Of a stretch of 64,000 nucleotides of DNA, positions 26,705 through 35,490 are shown piece by piece. The DNA comes from Paenalcaligenes hermetiae (GTDB taxonomy: Bacteria; Pseudomonadota; Gammaproteobacteria; Burkholderiales; Burkholderiaceae_B), in contig NZ_BAABKD010000007.1 of the NCBI RefSeq assembly GCF_039543645.1, forward strand, positions 62,001 through 126,000. Direction: 5' to 3'. The position numbers and the translations under genes are program-made. The notes beneath the pieces are model-generated. The model saw nothing but the letters and a program-made list of their open reading frames with translations, was not told the DNA's origin and ran no database searches. The stretch's first letter is position 1, and each line of letters begins with the position of its first letter.

Positions 26705-28039
26705 ATGGAACCCGACCTTTTTCAATCTTCCTCGCCCCAAAACTATGCTCCGTTGGCAGAACGCTTGCGCCCGCGTCAGCTGGATGAGGTTGTGGGGCAA
26801 AGCCATCTCATCGGCGAGGGCAAGCCGTTGCGTGTCGCTTTTGCCTCGGGGCGCCCGCATTCTATGATTTTCTGGGGCCCCCCAGGGGTGGGGAAAACGA
26901 CCTTGGCGCGTATGATGGCGGATGGTTTTGATGCCCAGTTTATTGCAATTTCTGCAGTGCTTGGTGGTGTTAAAGATATTCGTGATGCGGTGGTCAAAGC
27001 CCAAGTGGCCCAAGGCCAAGGGCGACGTACGATTTTATTTGTAGACGAAGTCCATCGTTTTAATAAAGCTCAGCAGGATGCGTTTTTACCCTATGTAGAA
27101 AGCGGTTTGTTAACGTTTATCGGTGCCACAACAGAAAACCCTTCTTTTGAGGTCAACTCGGCGCTACTGTCGCGTGCGCGCGTTTATGTGCTCCAACCCT
27201 TGAGTGTCGAGGAGCTAACCGTTTTAGCGAATCGAGCGGTGGCCGTGTATGTTAATGATGCTCAGGCGAATTTGGTGTTTACGCCAGAAGCGAAGCAACA
27301 GTTAGCAACATGGGCTGATGGCGATGCGCGACGCTTGATTAATGCCGTAGAGGTAGTGGCTGAGTCAGCACAAACGGCACAGGTGCAAACGGTCGATCAG
27401 GCTTATTTGGAGCAGGCCTTGTCACAAAGTTTACGCCGTTTTGATAAAGGGGGCGATGCATTCTATGACCAGATCAGCGCGTTGCATAAGTCCGTGCGTG
27501 GTTCGGACCCAGATGCCGCATTATATTGGTTTTGTCGGATGATTGATGGTGGCGCTGATGCCTCCTATTTATCACGTCGTATTGTGCGCATGGCCTGGGA
27601 AGATATTGGTTTGGCGGATCCTCGGGCGCTACAAATTGCGAATGATGCAGCCACTACGTATGAGCGGCTAGGCTCACCCGAGGGCGAGCTCGCTTTGGCA
27701 CAAGCTGTGATTTATTTGGCGGTTGCGGCTAAAAGCAATGCGGGTTATATGGCTTACAATCAAGCGCGTCGTTTTGCTGCAGAGCATGGCAGTGCCCCGG
27801 TCCCTGTGCATTTGCGCAATGCGCCAACTCAACTCATGAAACAGCTAGGGCATGGCAAAGCTTATCGGTATGCCCATGATGAGCCCCATGGTTATGCGGC
27901 GGCCGAGCACTATTTTCCTGACGGTTTAAAGCCGCGCTTTTATCAGCCAACCGATCGAGGTTTAGAGCAAAAAATCAAAGCGAAGTTACAGTTTTTAGCC
28001 GAGCTGGATCGGCAGGCACGCTCTAAAAAAACCTCCTAA
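26705..28039 (+). CDS. rarA: Replication-associated recombination protein RarA (MgsA)
   Basis: AAA+ ATPase related to clamp loaders and RuvB that acts at stalled replication forks. The 444 residues include Walker A GPPGVGKTT (58-66), Walker B ILFVDEVHRFNKAQQD, the conserved IGATTENPSFEVNSALLSR sensor region and a C-terminal tetramerisation domain with RRIVRMAWEDIGLADP. The start is three bases past the lolA stop. The ftsK-lolA-rarA-serS order is conserved in many proteobacteria. Confidence 0.96.
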   Translation: MEPDLFQSSSPQNYAPLAERLRPRQLDEVVGQSHLIGEGKPLRVAFASGRPHSMIFWGPPGVGKTTLARMMADGFDAQFIAISAVLGGVKDIRDAVVKAQVAQGQGRRTILFVDEVHRFNKAQQDAFLPYVESGLLTFIGATTENPSFEVNSALLSRARVYVLQPLSVEELTVLANRAVAVYVNDAQANLVFTPEAKQQLATWADGDARRLINAVEVVAESAQTAQVQTVDQAYLEQALSQSLRRFDKGGDAFYDQISALHKSVRGSDPDAALYWFCRMIDGGADASYLSRRIVRMAWEDIGLADPRALQIANDAATTYERLGSPEGELALAQAVIYLAVAAKSNAGYMAYNQARRFAAEHGSAPVPVHLRNAPTQLMKQLGHGKAYRYAHDEPHGYAAAEHYFPDGLKPRFYQPTDRGLEQKIKAKLQFLAELDRQARSKKTS

Positions 28040-28104
28040 GCTTAATTATTCGCGCTGATTTCGCTACAATTCTTTAATTCTTATCATTCCTTGAGCCTAT
28101 TGTT

Positions 28105-29445
28105 ATGTTAGACATTACACTGTTGCGTAAAAATTTAGATGAGGTCGTAGCGGCCTTGGCCACCCGTGGGGTTGTTTTTGATACGGAGCGTTTTAACCGA
28201 CTCGAGTCGCGTCGTAAGGCCGTACAAGTAGAAACAGAAAACCTCCAGGCGCGTCGTAACACCGTGTCTAAACTCATTGGGCAGCTAAAAGCGAAAGGCG
28301 AAGACGCTTCTAAAGAAATGGCTGAGTCCAAAGCCATTCCGCAGCAGTTGCATGAACTAGAAAAAGAGTTGACTGCCATCCAGTCCGAACTGCACGAGTG
28401 GTTGAGCGGTATTCCTAACTTACCCCATGCATCCGTTCCTGTTGGTGAGTCCGAGGAGCAGAATGTAGAGGTACGTCGTTGGGTACCAGGAAATGCAGCA
28501 GCGGATGCTTTGCCTACCCCTTTTGATTTTGAAACCCAAGATCATGTTGCTGTAGGCGAAAAGCTGGGCTTGGATTTTGAGGCAGCACGAAAACTATCAG
28601 GGGCTCGATTTATGGTGTTACGTGGGCAGATAGCTAAGCTACATCGGGCCCTAGCACAATTTATGTTGGATGTGCAAACCGAGGAGCATGGCTATACCGA
28701 ATGCTATACCCCCTATATTGTAAATAGCTCTACTTTGTATGGCACCGGACAGTTACCTAAGTTTAAAGAGGATATGTTTTGGGTCACCAAAGGTGGGCAG
28801 AACCATACGGACGAGGAAGAAGGCCCTGCCGAGGACCTCTATTTGATTTCCACATCGGAAATTACTTTGACAGGAACCGTGCGTGATGAGATTTTAGCTT
28901 CGACAGAGCTACCCATGCGTTTAACGGCGCACACGCCTTGTTTCCGTTCCGAGGCCGGTAGTGGTGGGCGTGATACACGAGGGATTATTCGTCAACACCA
29001 ATTCGATAAAGTAGAAATGGTTCAGATCGTGCATCCTGAGCATTCGTATGCTGCACTGGAAGAGATGGTAGGCCATGCTGAAAGCATCTTACAGCGCTTG
29101 GGCTTACCTTATCGTGTGGTGTCCTTATGCACTGGGGATATGGGGTTTTCTGCTGCCAAAACGTATGACCTAGAGGTTTGGCTGCCCGCACAAAATACGT
29201 GGCGAGAGATTTCTTCTATTTCTAACTGCGAGGCGTTTCAGGCTCGACGCTTACAGGCGCGTTTCCGTCCCGAAAAAGGGCGTCCAGAATATGTGCATAC
29301 GCTAAATGGTTCTGGTTTAGCGGTAGGGCGTGCTTTAGTCGCCGTATTAGAGAACTATCAACAAGCCGATGGCAGTGTGGTGATCCCAGAGGTCTTGCGC
29401 CCTTATATGGGGGGGGAAACACATCTTTACCCCACTGAGGCTTAA
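28105..29445 (+). CDS. serS: Seryl-tRNA synthetase
   Basis: Class II aminoacyl-tRNA synthetase that charges tRNA-Ser, and tRNA-Sec where present. The 446 residues show the N-terminal antiparallel coiled-coil arm that holds the long variable arm of tRNA-Ser (about 30-105), then the catalytic core with motif 2 (TPCFRSEAGSGGRDTRGIIRQHQF region) and motif 3 (NGSGLAVGRALVAVLE). The ATG at 28105 gives the standard MLDITLLRKN. An acidic insertion (DEEEGPAED, near 235-243) is a common length variant. A tRNA-Ser(CGA) gene lies 620 bases downstream on the other strand. Confidence 0.98.
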   Translation: MLDITLLRKNLDEVVAALATRGVVFDTERFNRLESRRKAVQVETENLQARRNTVSKLIGQLKAKGEDASKEMAESKAIPQQLHELEKELTAIQSELHEWLSGIPNLPHASVPVGESEEQNVEVRRWVPGNAAADALPTPFDFETQDHVAVGEKLGLDFEAARKLSGARFMVLRGQIAKLHRALAQFMLDVQTEEHGYTECYTPYIVNSSTLYGTGQLPKFKEDMFWVTKGGQNHTDEEEGPAEDLYLISTSEITLTGTVRDEILASTELPMRLTAHTPCFRSEAGSGGRDTRGIIRQHQFDKVEMVQIVHPEHSYAALEEMVGHAESILQRLGLPYRVVSLCTGDMGFSAAKTYDLEVWLPAQNTWREISSISNCEAFQARRLQARFRPEKGRPEYVHTLNGSGLAVGRALVAVLENYQQADGSVVIPEVLRPYMGGETHLYPTEA

Positions 29446-29511
29446 GTTTATTTAACCTAGCTTAAGCTGGGTTTGTCATAGATGAAAAATCAGTAAAAGA
29501 CTAATATAAAC

Positions 29512-29535
29512 AGCCCGCTTTAGAGCGGGCTTATT
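29512..29535. terminator. Intrinsic terminator between serS and the EF-hand gene
   Basis: Perfect 8-bp stem AGCCCGCT (29512-29519) / AGCGGGCT (29524-29531), loop TTAG, followed by TATTAT. It sits between convergent serS and the small EF-hand gene and may serve both. Confidence 0.75.
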
Positions 29536-29542
29536 ATATGAT

Positions 29543-29914
29543 TTAGTGACGATTACGTAGTACGGGGTAATCTTTGGGCATCGGTAAAAGTAAAGGTTGT
29601 GTACCAGAGTTTTCATCTAGGTAGTGTTTTTGGCGTTTTGGACGAGAGCTACGATTAAGTAGCCATACCATAAGTGTTAACCAAACAAATAAAGAAAGGG
29701 CTTTGCTTAATAAGCTATTTAAGCTGGCATAGCCAGTAGAGCTTGAAGCCGAGATATGTAAAAGGTTAGCTAGAGTTGGGAATTGGCCTAAGAGTTCAAT
29801 GAAAAGATTACCCGGAAGGTGGAAGGCCCAGCGCACGGTTTCCCAAGTTTCCCAGTAGCTGATACGCCCATCCGCGTTTTGATCAATAACCCATTGAAAA
29901 GATTGAATATGCAT
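29543..29914 (-). CDS. Small EF-hand membrane protein, function unknown
   Basis: Protein of 123 residues. Near the N-terminus DQNADGRISYWE fits the 12-residue EF-hand loop perfectly (D1, N3, D5, G6, I8, S9, E12). A conserved-looking RWAFHLPGNLFIELLGQFP segment follows, then one hydrophobic helix (about 72-90), then a basic, proline-containing tail. It probably binds Ca2+ or Mg2+ and is anchored in the inner membrane. AAAGGAG precedes the ATG at 29914. A longer reading to 30163 would run through the tRNA-Ser gene and is rejected. No named family is recognised. It lies 151 bases past the tRNA gene with a terminator between. Confidence 0.8.
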   Translation of the reverse strand: MHIQSFQWVIDQNADGRISYWETWETVRWAFHLPGNLFIELLGQFPTLANLLHISASSSTGYASLNSLLSKALSLFVWLTLMVWLLNRSSRPKRQKHYLDENSGTQPLLLPMPKDYPVLRNRH

Positions 29915-30026
29915 AACGGACTCCTTTAAAAGAGACCCGCCTAAAATGCACGGGTGACAAATCATTAACGATGTTGTCTTAACTAATATAAAAGCCAACC
30001 ACGTGCTTTGCAAGCATATTTTGGAC

Positions 30027-30054
30027 AAAAAAATCCCGCGCCTAGGCACGGGAT
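30027..30054 (-). terminator. Intrinsic terminator after tRNA-Ser(CGA)
   Basis: Ten-pair stem with one mismatch, arms 30033-30042 and 30045-30054, two-base loop; on the minus strand it is followed by a run of seven T (plus-strand A-run 30027-30033). It ends the tRNA-Ser transcript. Confidence 0.82.
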
Positions 30055-30065
30055 TGGGTATAGGG

Positions 30066-30155
30066 TGGCGGACAGGGTGAGATTCGAACTCACGATACGC
30101 TTGCACGTATACTGGATTTCGAGTCCAGCGCATTCGACCACTCTGCCACCTGTCC
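30066..30155 (-). tRNA. tRNA-Ser(CGA)
   Basis: Cloverleaf on the minus strand: acceptor GGACAGG / CCTGTCC, discriminator G, encoded CCA; anticodon loop CTCGAAA in the stem CTGGA/TCCAG gives anticodon CGA. The long variable arm (ATACGTGCAAGCGTAT) is typical of class II tRNA-Ser. T arm GTTCGAATC. 90 bases with CCA. Confidence 0.95.
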
Positions 30156-30317
30156 GCATTCATTTTTTACTAAAAATGTAAAGCAGTCATTCTAGCAGAA
30201 AAACCACTAAAAAGACCAGCCCTTTAAATAGATAAAATCGGTTTTCCCTTTTAGGGTGACGCGTTACACTTAATAGGTTCTTTTCGTGGTCAACACCACA
30301 GTTATCTGGAGAAATAT

Positions 30318-31100
30318 ATGCTTACTGATAAAACCGCTGTTATTACCGGCTCCACCAGTGGGATTGGGTTAGCAATTGCACAACAATTGGCCGCGCATGG
30401 CGCAAATGTGGTGTTAAATGGGTTTGGTGATGCGGATGAGATTGAAAAACTTCGCGTGAATATCGAACTCCAAAATGATGTGAAAGCGTATTATTTGCAT
30501 GCCGACCTCAGTCAGCCTGAAACCACGCGCCAGTTTATTCAACAAGCAGCTCAGTTAACAGGTGGTATTGATATTTTAGTGAATAACGCTGGTATCCAGC
30601 ATACAGACCGCATTGAAAATTTTCCTGTTGACCGCTGGGATCAAATTATTGCCTTAAACCTATCCGCAGTGTTCCACACGACGGCAGCGGCTTTACCACA
30701 TATGCAGAAAAAAGGCTGGGGGCGTGTTATTAATATCGCCTCTACGCATGGTCTTGTGGCTTCAGAAAACAAATCGGCTTATGTGGCTGCTAAGCATGGT
30801 GTGGTCGGCTTGACTAAGGTCACTGCTCTAGAGAACGCTGGCTCAGGGATTACATGTAATGCGATTTGCCCAGGGTGGGTCCGCACGCCTTTGGTCGAGG
30901 CTCAAATTGAAGCTTTGGCTGCCAAAAATAACTGTGACATAGAAACCGCGGCAAAAGCGCTTCTTGCTGAAAAACAACCCTCTTTGCAGTTTGTGACACC
31001 AGCTCAAATTGGGGGGGCGGTGGTCTTTTTGTGTTCAGAGGCCGCTGAGCAGATGACAGGTACAACGATGACGCTGGATGGTGGCTGGACGGCGCGTTAA
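30318..31100 (+). CDS. bdhA: 3-hydroxybutyrate dehydrogenase
   Basis: Short-chain dehydrogenase of 260 residues that interconverts D-3-hydroxybutyrate and acetoacetate with NAD. N-terminal dinucleotide motif TGSTSGIG (10-17), NNAG (89-92), and catalytic Ser142, Tyr155 and Lys159 in ASTHG and YVAAK. The C-terminal VFLCSEAAEQMTGTTMTLDGGW and the CPGWVRTPLVEAQI segment are typical of BdhA rather than FabG. It probably serves PHB or ketone-body use, feeding acetoacetate into the CoA-transferase and TCA routes elsewhere in the window. It may be co-transcribed with yaaA (14-base gap). Confidence 0.92.
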   Translation: MLTDKTAVITGSTSGIGLAIAQQLAAHGANVVLNGFGDADEIEKLRVNIELQNDVKAYYLHADLSQPETTRQFIQQAAQLTGGIDILVNNAGIQHTDRIENFPVDRWDQIIALNLSAVFHTTAAALPHMQKKGWGRVINIASTHGLVASENKSAYVAAKHGVVGLTKVTALENAGSGITCNAICPGWVRTPLVEAQIEALAAKNNCDIETAAKALLAEKQPSLQFVTPAQIGGAVVFLCSEAAEQMTGTTMTLDGGWTAR

Positions 31101-31114
31101 AACAGGAAGTCAGT

Positions 31115-31897
31115 ATGCTATTTTTATTATCTCCTGCTAAAAAACTGGACTATGATTCGCCAGTGCGTACAACCTTACATACGCAACCGCAATTCATTCC
31201 CCAAGCTCAAGCTTTGATTTCAGTCTTACGAGAGCAAACGCCAGAGCAAGTGCAAAAACTAATGAAATTAAGCGATGCGTTAACTACGCTGAATGTACAA
31301 CGCTATGCGGATTGGTCACCTGAGTTTTCGCTGGATAATGCGCGTCAAGCGATTTTGGCTTTTGATGGGGACGTTTACGAGGGGTTACAAGCGAAAACGC
31401 TATCCGATGCACAACTGCAATGGGCGCAGCAACATGTTTTGGTGTTAAGCGGTCTTTATGGGGTGCTACGACCTTTGGATTTAATGCAGCCATATCGGCT
31501 AGAGATGGGCACACGGCTTGCTACACCTCAAGGCAAAAATCTCTACGAGTACTGGGGGAGCCAATTAGCGACCTATATCGATCAGCATTTTGCTCAACAG
31601 GCTGATCCGAATCCGGTGGTAGTGAATTTGGCGTCCAACGAGTATTTCAAAGCGGTGGATACCAAATCATTACGCGCTTCAGTAGTGGAGTGTGTTTTCC
31701 AAGATCAAAAGGGCGAGGATTGGAAAATCATCAGCTTTTATGCCAAAAAAGCGCGTGGGCTGATGGTGCGCTATGCCATTGATAACCAAGTGCAACATGT
31801 GGAGGAGCTACAGGGGTTTAATAGCGATGGCTATCGTTATACCCCCGAAGTATCTACAGCGACGAAGTTGGTTTTTCGTCGACCGGAATCGGTTTAA
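31115..31897 (+). CDS. yaaA: Peroxide stress protein YaaA (DUF328)
   Basis: Cytoplasmic protein of 260 residues, full length for the YaaA family. It begins with LLSPAKKLDYDSP, the family hallmark, and has the YGVLRPLDLMQPYRLEMG and NLASNEYFKAV stretches. In E. coli YaaA limits free iron and DNA damage during peroxide stress and has a DNA-binding fold. Its last 44 bases overlap, tail to tail, the 3' end of the FUSC-type membrane protein gene. Confidence 0.95.
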   Translation: MLFLLSPAKKLDYDSPVRTTLHTQPQFIPQAQALISVLREQTPEQVQKLMKLSDALTTLNVQRYADWSPEFSLDNARQAILAFDGDVYEGLQAKTLSDAQLQWAQQHVLVLSGLYGVLRPLDLMQPYRLEMGTRLATPQGKNLYEYWGSQLATYIDQHFAQQADPNPVVVNLASNEYFKAVDTKSLRASVVECVFQDQKGEDWKIISFYAKKARGLMVRYAIDNQVQHVEELQGFNSDGYRYTPEVSTATKLVFRRPESV

Positions 31898-34169
31898 GTA
31901 GATCTAGCTGGGTGGGGGTGGGTGGTCCAGAGCTCAATACTAAGCCGCGCATATCTTGTCGGATCAGCTGTGCGGCTTTTATCATTTGTCGTAATGGATA
32001 AGCTAGCATTGCAAAATCCCCCTCCGTCTCTAACGACCCCACTGGTGGTGCATCGGCATTATTTAGCTCACGCTCAATAGCTACCAGCGCCGTTTCTATC
32101 CCTGGGGGGATCTCTGTTAATGAGGCCAGCAGCGGGACAGCGGCACTGATTTGGGATGCCAGCACATGGTTCTGGATTAATAAATTATTCAATAAGGCCA
32201 CATTATATTGGCGGCTAGTGGGCTCATTCATCATGCGATAAAAGCCCGAGGCAAAATTACTAAAGGCTACGTGCACATTACGACGCGCCAGTTGCCATTG
32301 GGTGTCGGCTTCATTTAAGTCATATTCCAGTTTCGCAAGCGTGTCCGGGCTAAGCGCCAGTGCCTGAGCTGCGGAATGGGGCGTGGTGGTTGCTGCATTG
32401 TATTGGCGTTGAAGCGCTGCATAGTGCAGCCCGGTTTGTAAATAGTTTTTATTTGCACCTAGAGCTTCGTTAGCAAAATTGCTCATGGAATTGGACTCCC
32501 ACCATGGCAACACATAACTGCAAATAAGGGCAATCACACTACCAATAATTGTGTCGAGGAGTCTTTCACCAATTACAAAGCTACCCTCGGTATGTAAAAA
32601 CTGGAACGACACCAAAACAAAAATGGTGTTAAATACCGCGGAGAGCATAAAATTCATCTGGACAAGGCTGTTACCCAAAATATAAGCAAACAGCATAATG
32701 ACAAAATACACATCCAGATTAGAGGTGAATCGAAATAGGAAAAAAGTTAGCGCGCAACCCAGTACAGTGCCGATCAGTCGCCAACTATTGCGTTGTTTGG
32801 TTAATGCAAAGCCGGGTTTTAAAATAACTAAAGAGGTCAAAATAATCCAATGGCTGTACGAAGTCATTGCATTTAGGATCTCAATATTCGGTGAGAAATA
32901 AGCAACGACAGTGGGGACGGTTAAGCCCAATAACGTGGCACAGCTAACCCGCACAGCATAGCGAAAACTCGAAGAATCCCAACGTAGGTTACTCGTTAGC
33001 ATGCCTAGGCGAATTTCCTCGCGGGATAAAAAGCGGCTTAACGATTTTTCTAGATATTGATCCAATGGAATATCTGTGCTGGGGCTACGGGTCTGCGCTG
33101 CCATATGATCGATGGTTTTTTGGGCATTGCGCAAGCGCCTTAGAATCTGTACTAAAAGCGCATAAATCTCCGGCTCTTCGCGGTTGAGTCCACTTCGTTT
33201 ATAACGCTCTAACTCATATTCCATTGCCCGTAGTTCTGCTTTGACGCTTTGGCGCTGTTTGGTTTTACGATGGCGCGATACATTTAGAGCGATATGTCCT
33301 ACATCTAAGGCCATTTTAAACAAGGCATCGCGCGCAAAAATCATAAAATCGCTGTCCGCCATTCGACGCCGTAAATTGGCATAGTCGGTGTGGGTGGCAA
33401 CCATCGAATCCAACAAGCTAATCATATTTACAAAAAGGCTGAGCAGCGCGAGACGGTGTGTTTCAGCATGGCCTTTTCCGCCTCGGGGTAATTCGCGTAA
33501 AACCATGTCTCGTGCTGCTTGGTGAGCCTCTGTCATATCGGCTTGGATACGAATTAAATCACGATAGTTAGCATCCAGATCGGTGTCAGGATCGTAAAAA
33601 CGAGAGCGCCGCACCATGTATTCGGCTGTGGAAAACAAGGCAACGGATAAGGTGCGTCGTTCTTCTCGGTAGAGCAGAACTTGTCTGAATAAACTGCTGA
33701 ATAAAAAATAAAAAAAGGCGCCGCTACCCGAATACAACGTATGGATGAAGACCTCGTTTGGACTCATAGGAAAGCGTAAGGTCAACGCCATTAATAGCAA
33801 GCACGCAAAGCCAATGAGCCCGCCGCGCTTACCAAAAACATTGAGCATGGAATACACAAAGCTCAATATCGGCACAAGCAACCAAATTAGGAGCGGTGAA
33901 GAAGAGCTTAGCCCGGTAATAAAGACAGTGAATGTACCTAAAGCTGCCGCGCCCAGCATTTCATTACTGCGATAGCGCCGTGGCCCACCCGGCTGGTCGA
34001 CAATAGCTACGCAGAGTGCGCCCATGGAGATCACCACCCCAATGTCATACAGCTTAAAAAAGCCACCCAGAATGGTAACAGGGAGCAATACCCCTAATGA
34101 TTGTCGCAAGCCACCCAGTAAATAATGACTGTAGATAAAACGCTGTAATGGAGGGATGGGCAATAGCAT
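31854..34169 (-). CDS. FUSC family inner-membrane protein (YccS/AaeB-like)
   Basis: Integral membrane protein of 771 residues with two blocks of membrane helices (about 20-165 and 390-540) separated by, and followed by, large cytoplasmic helical regions. This is the duplicated FUSC layout found in YccS/YhfK and the AaeB efflux proteins. The family is linked to export of aromatic or fusaric acids, but most YccS-type members have no known substrate. No AaeA-like membrane-fusion partner is adjacent, so an efflux role is unproven. The coding end overlaps yaaA by 44 bases in the opposite direction. Confidence 0.85.
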   Translation of the reverse strand: MLLPIPPLQRFIYSHYLLGGLRQSLGVLLPVTILGGFFKLYDIGVVISMGALCVAIVDQPGGPRRYRSNEMLGAAALGTFTVFITGLSSSSPLLIWLLVPILSFVYSMLNVFGKRGGLIGFACLLLMALTLRFPMSPNEVFIHTLYSGSGAFFYFLFSSLFRQVLLYREERRTLSVALFSTAEYMVRRSRFYDPDTDLDANYRDLIRIQADMTEAHQAARDMVLRELPRGGKGHAETHRLALLSLFVNMISLLDSMVATHTDYANLRRRMADSDFMIFARDALFKMALDVGHIALNVSRHRKTKQRQSVKAELRAMEYELERYKRSGLNREEPEIYALLVQILRRLRNAQKTIDHMAAQTRSPSTDIPLDQYLEKSLSRFLSREEIRLGMLTSNLRWDSSSFRYAVRVSCATLLGLTVPTVVAYFSPNIEILNAMTSYSHWIILTSLVILKPGFALTKQRNSWRLIGTVLGCALTFFLFRFTSNLDVYFVIMLFAYILGNSLVQMNFMLSAVFNTIFVLVSFQFLHTEGSFVIGERLLDTIIGSVIALICSYVLPWWESNSMSNFANEALGANKNYLQTGLHYAALQRQYNAATTTPHSAAQALALSPDTLAKLEYDLNEADTQWQLARRNVHVAFSNFASGFYRMMNEPTSRQYNVALLNNLLIQNHVLASQISAAVPLLASLTEIPPGIETALVAIERELNNADAPPVGSLETEGDFAMLAYPLRQMIKAAQLIRQDMRGLVLSSGPPTPTQLDLLKPIPVDEKPTSSL

Positions 34170-34280
34170 AGAAGTGGATATCTTCCCCGCTTTAAGAGGC
34201 GGCGTTTTAGGGCGAGCTAATTTAAAAATACCTAAGGACTAAGTATACCTAGAGACGTAATTTTTAGGGGAGCCAAAGGA

Positions 34281-34391
34281 ATGAAAAAGCCAGTGAGCCA
34301 TCAGGACCTAAGTCCAAAAGTACAAGGTGTTTTATATCGGCTTGAGGGAAATCCCTGCTTGTGTAAAAGGGGGCTTGGCGTGATTGTATGA
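34281..34391 (+). CDS. Possible 36-residue leader ORF upstream of the TAXI gene
   Basis: An ATG at 34281, preceded by AAAGGA and GGGGAG, opens a 36-codon frame ending 49 bases before the TAXI solute-binding gene. The product is basic with three Cys-rich positions near its end (NPCLCKRG) and has no recognised family. An AGGGA-AA-TCCCT dyad lies inside it. It could be a translated leader or chance; there is no independent support. Confidence 0.25.
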   Translation: MKKPVSHQDLSPKVQGVLYRLEGNPCLCKRGLGVIV

Positions 34392-34440
34392 CTAATCAAC
34401 TTTTATAAAACGTGTTTATCAACACAACAGGAGACATCCT

Positions 34441-35409
34441 ATGCGTATAAAAAAATGGGCGGTAGGGGCAGCAGCAGGTCTGATTTCATTAACGGCTTTG
34501 GTGTCAGGAGCGGTGCAAGCACAAAAAGCGCAATTTGTGAATGTGTTAACAGGGGGGCAGAGCGGAGTTTATTACCCATTGGGTGTGGCGTTATCGCAGT
34601 TGTATGCGCAAAAAATCCCAGGGGTTAAAGCCATAGCGCAAGTTACCAAGGCTTCAGCAGAGAACATGAATCTTTTACAAGCCGGAAGAGGAGAGCTGGC
34701 TTGGGCTTTGGCGGATTCCGTGTCGGATGCCTGGAAAGGTAATGCCGAGGCCGGTTTTACGAAAAAATTAGATAAATTACGCGGTTTATCGGCAACGTAT
34801 AACAATTACATTCAAATTGTGGCCAATGCTGAAGCGGGGATTCAGTCTTTAGAAGACTTAAAAGGCAAACGAATTTCGGTAGGTGCGGCTCGCTCTGGTA
34901 CAGAGCTGAATGCGCGGGCAATTTTTAAAGCGGCTGGTTTAAGCTATGACGATTTTTCCAAGGTGGAATATTTACCTTTTGGAGAATCGGTGGAGCTAAT
35001 GAAAAACCGGCAGTTGGATGCCACCTTGCAGTCGGCCGGATTGGGCGTTGCCTCCATTCGAGACTTAGCTACGGCAGTTAAAATCGTCGTAGTGCCCGTG
35101 CCACACGAGGTGGTAGAAAAGGTGGGGGATGCGGCCTATCAGCCTGCTGTGATTCCAGCGAATACCTATGCCGGTCAAACCGAGGATTTACCGACTGCAG
35201 CTATTCCTAATTTTCTGGTGACCCATTCTGGGGTATCAGATGAGCTGGCTTATGAGATGACCAAGGTCTTGTATGAAAACCTTGACGTACTACAGTCTTC
35301 ACATAATGCAGCTAAAGCGATTCGTATAGAAAACGCGGTAAATGGTATGCCTGTGCCCATTCATCCGGGAGCGGAGCGTTACTACAAAGAAAAAGGCATC
35401 ATGCAATAA
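34441..35409 (+). CDS. TAXI family TRAP transporter solute-binding protein
   Basis: Periplasmic substrate-binding protein of 322 residues. A signal peptide (about 1-27, basic start then LISLTALVSGAVQA) precedes the TAXI hallmark VLTGGQSGVYYPLGVAL. It captures a small organic acid for the fused TRAP permease encoded next. CAGGAGA gives a good ribosome site. Downstream are DUF1850, a family III CoA-transferase and glutaryl-CoA dehydrogenase, so a dicarboxylate such as glutarate is a reasonable candidate substrate, by inference only. A hairpin separates it from the permease gene. Confidence 0.92.
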   Translation: MRIKKWAVGAAAGLISLTALVSGAVQAQKAQFVNVLTGGQSGVYYPLGVALSQLYAQKIPGVKAIAQVTKASAENMNLLQAGRGELAWALADSVSDAWKGNAEAGFTKKLDKLRGLSATYNNYIQIVANAEAGIQSLEDLKGKRISVGAARSGTELNARAIFKAAGLSYDDFSKVEYLPFGESVELMKNRQLDATLQSAGLGVASIRDLATAVKIVVVPVPHEVVEKVGDAAYQPAVIPANTYAGQTEDLPTAAIPNFLVTHSGVSDELAYEMTKVLYENLDVLQSSHNAAKAIRIENAVNGMPVPIHPGAERYYKEKGIMQ

Positions 35410-35433
35410 AGCTTTGTCTTGTTTTTAGCTCAT

Positions 35434-35462
35434 CAGGAGACCGCTATCCAACGGGTCTCCTG
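35434..35462 (+). promoter_or_regulatory. Intercistronic hairpin between TAXI binding protein and permease
   Basis: Perfect 9-bp inverted repeat CAGGAGACC (35434-35442) / GGTCTCCTG (35454-35462) with an 11-base loop, in the gap after the binding-protein stop. No T-run follows, so it is not a classical terminator. Such structures often protect the upstream mRNA and raise binding protein over permease. Confidence 0.6.
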
Positions 35463-35490
35463 CACTAAGCCATACAAAAAGGTCGGTTTC

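Noticed and set aside
29915..30163. Upstream extension of the EF-hand frame to 30163
   Set aside because: It runs through the complete tRNA-Ser(CGA) gene and its terminator; the ATG at 29914 has a good AAAGGAG.
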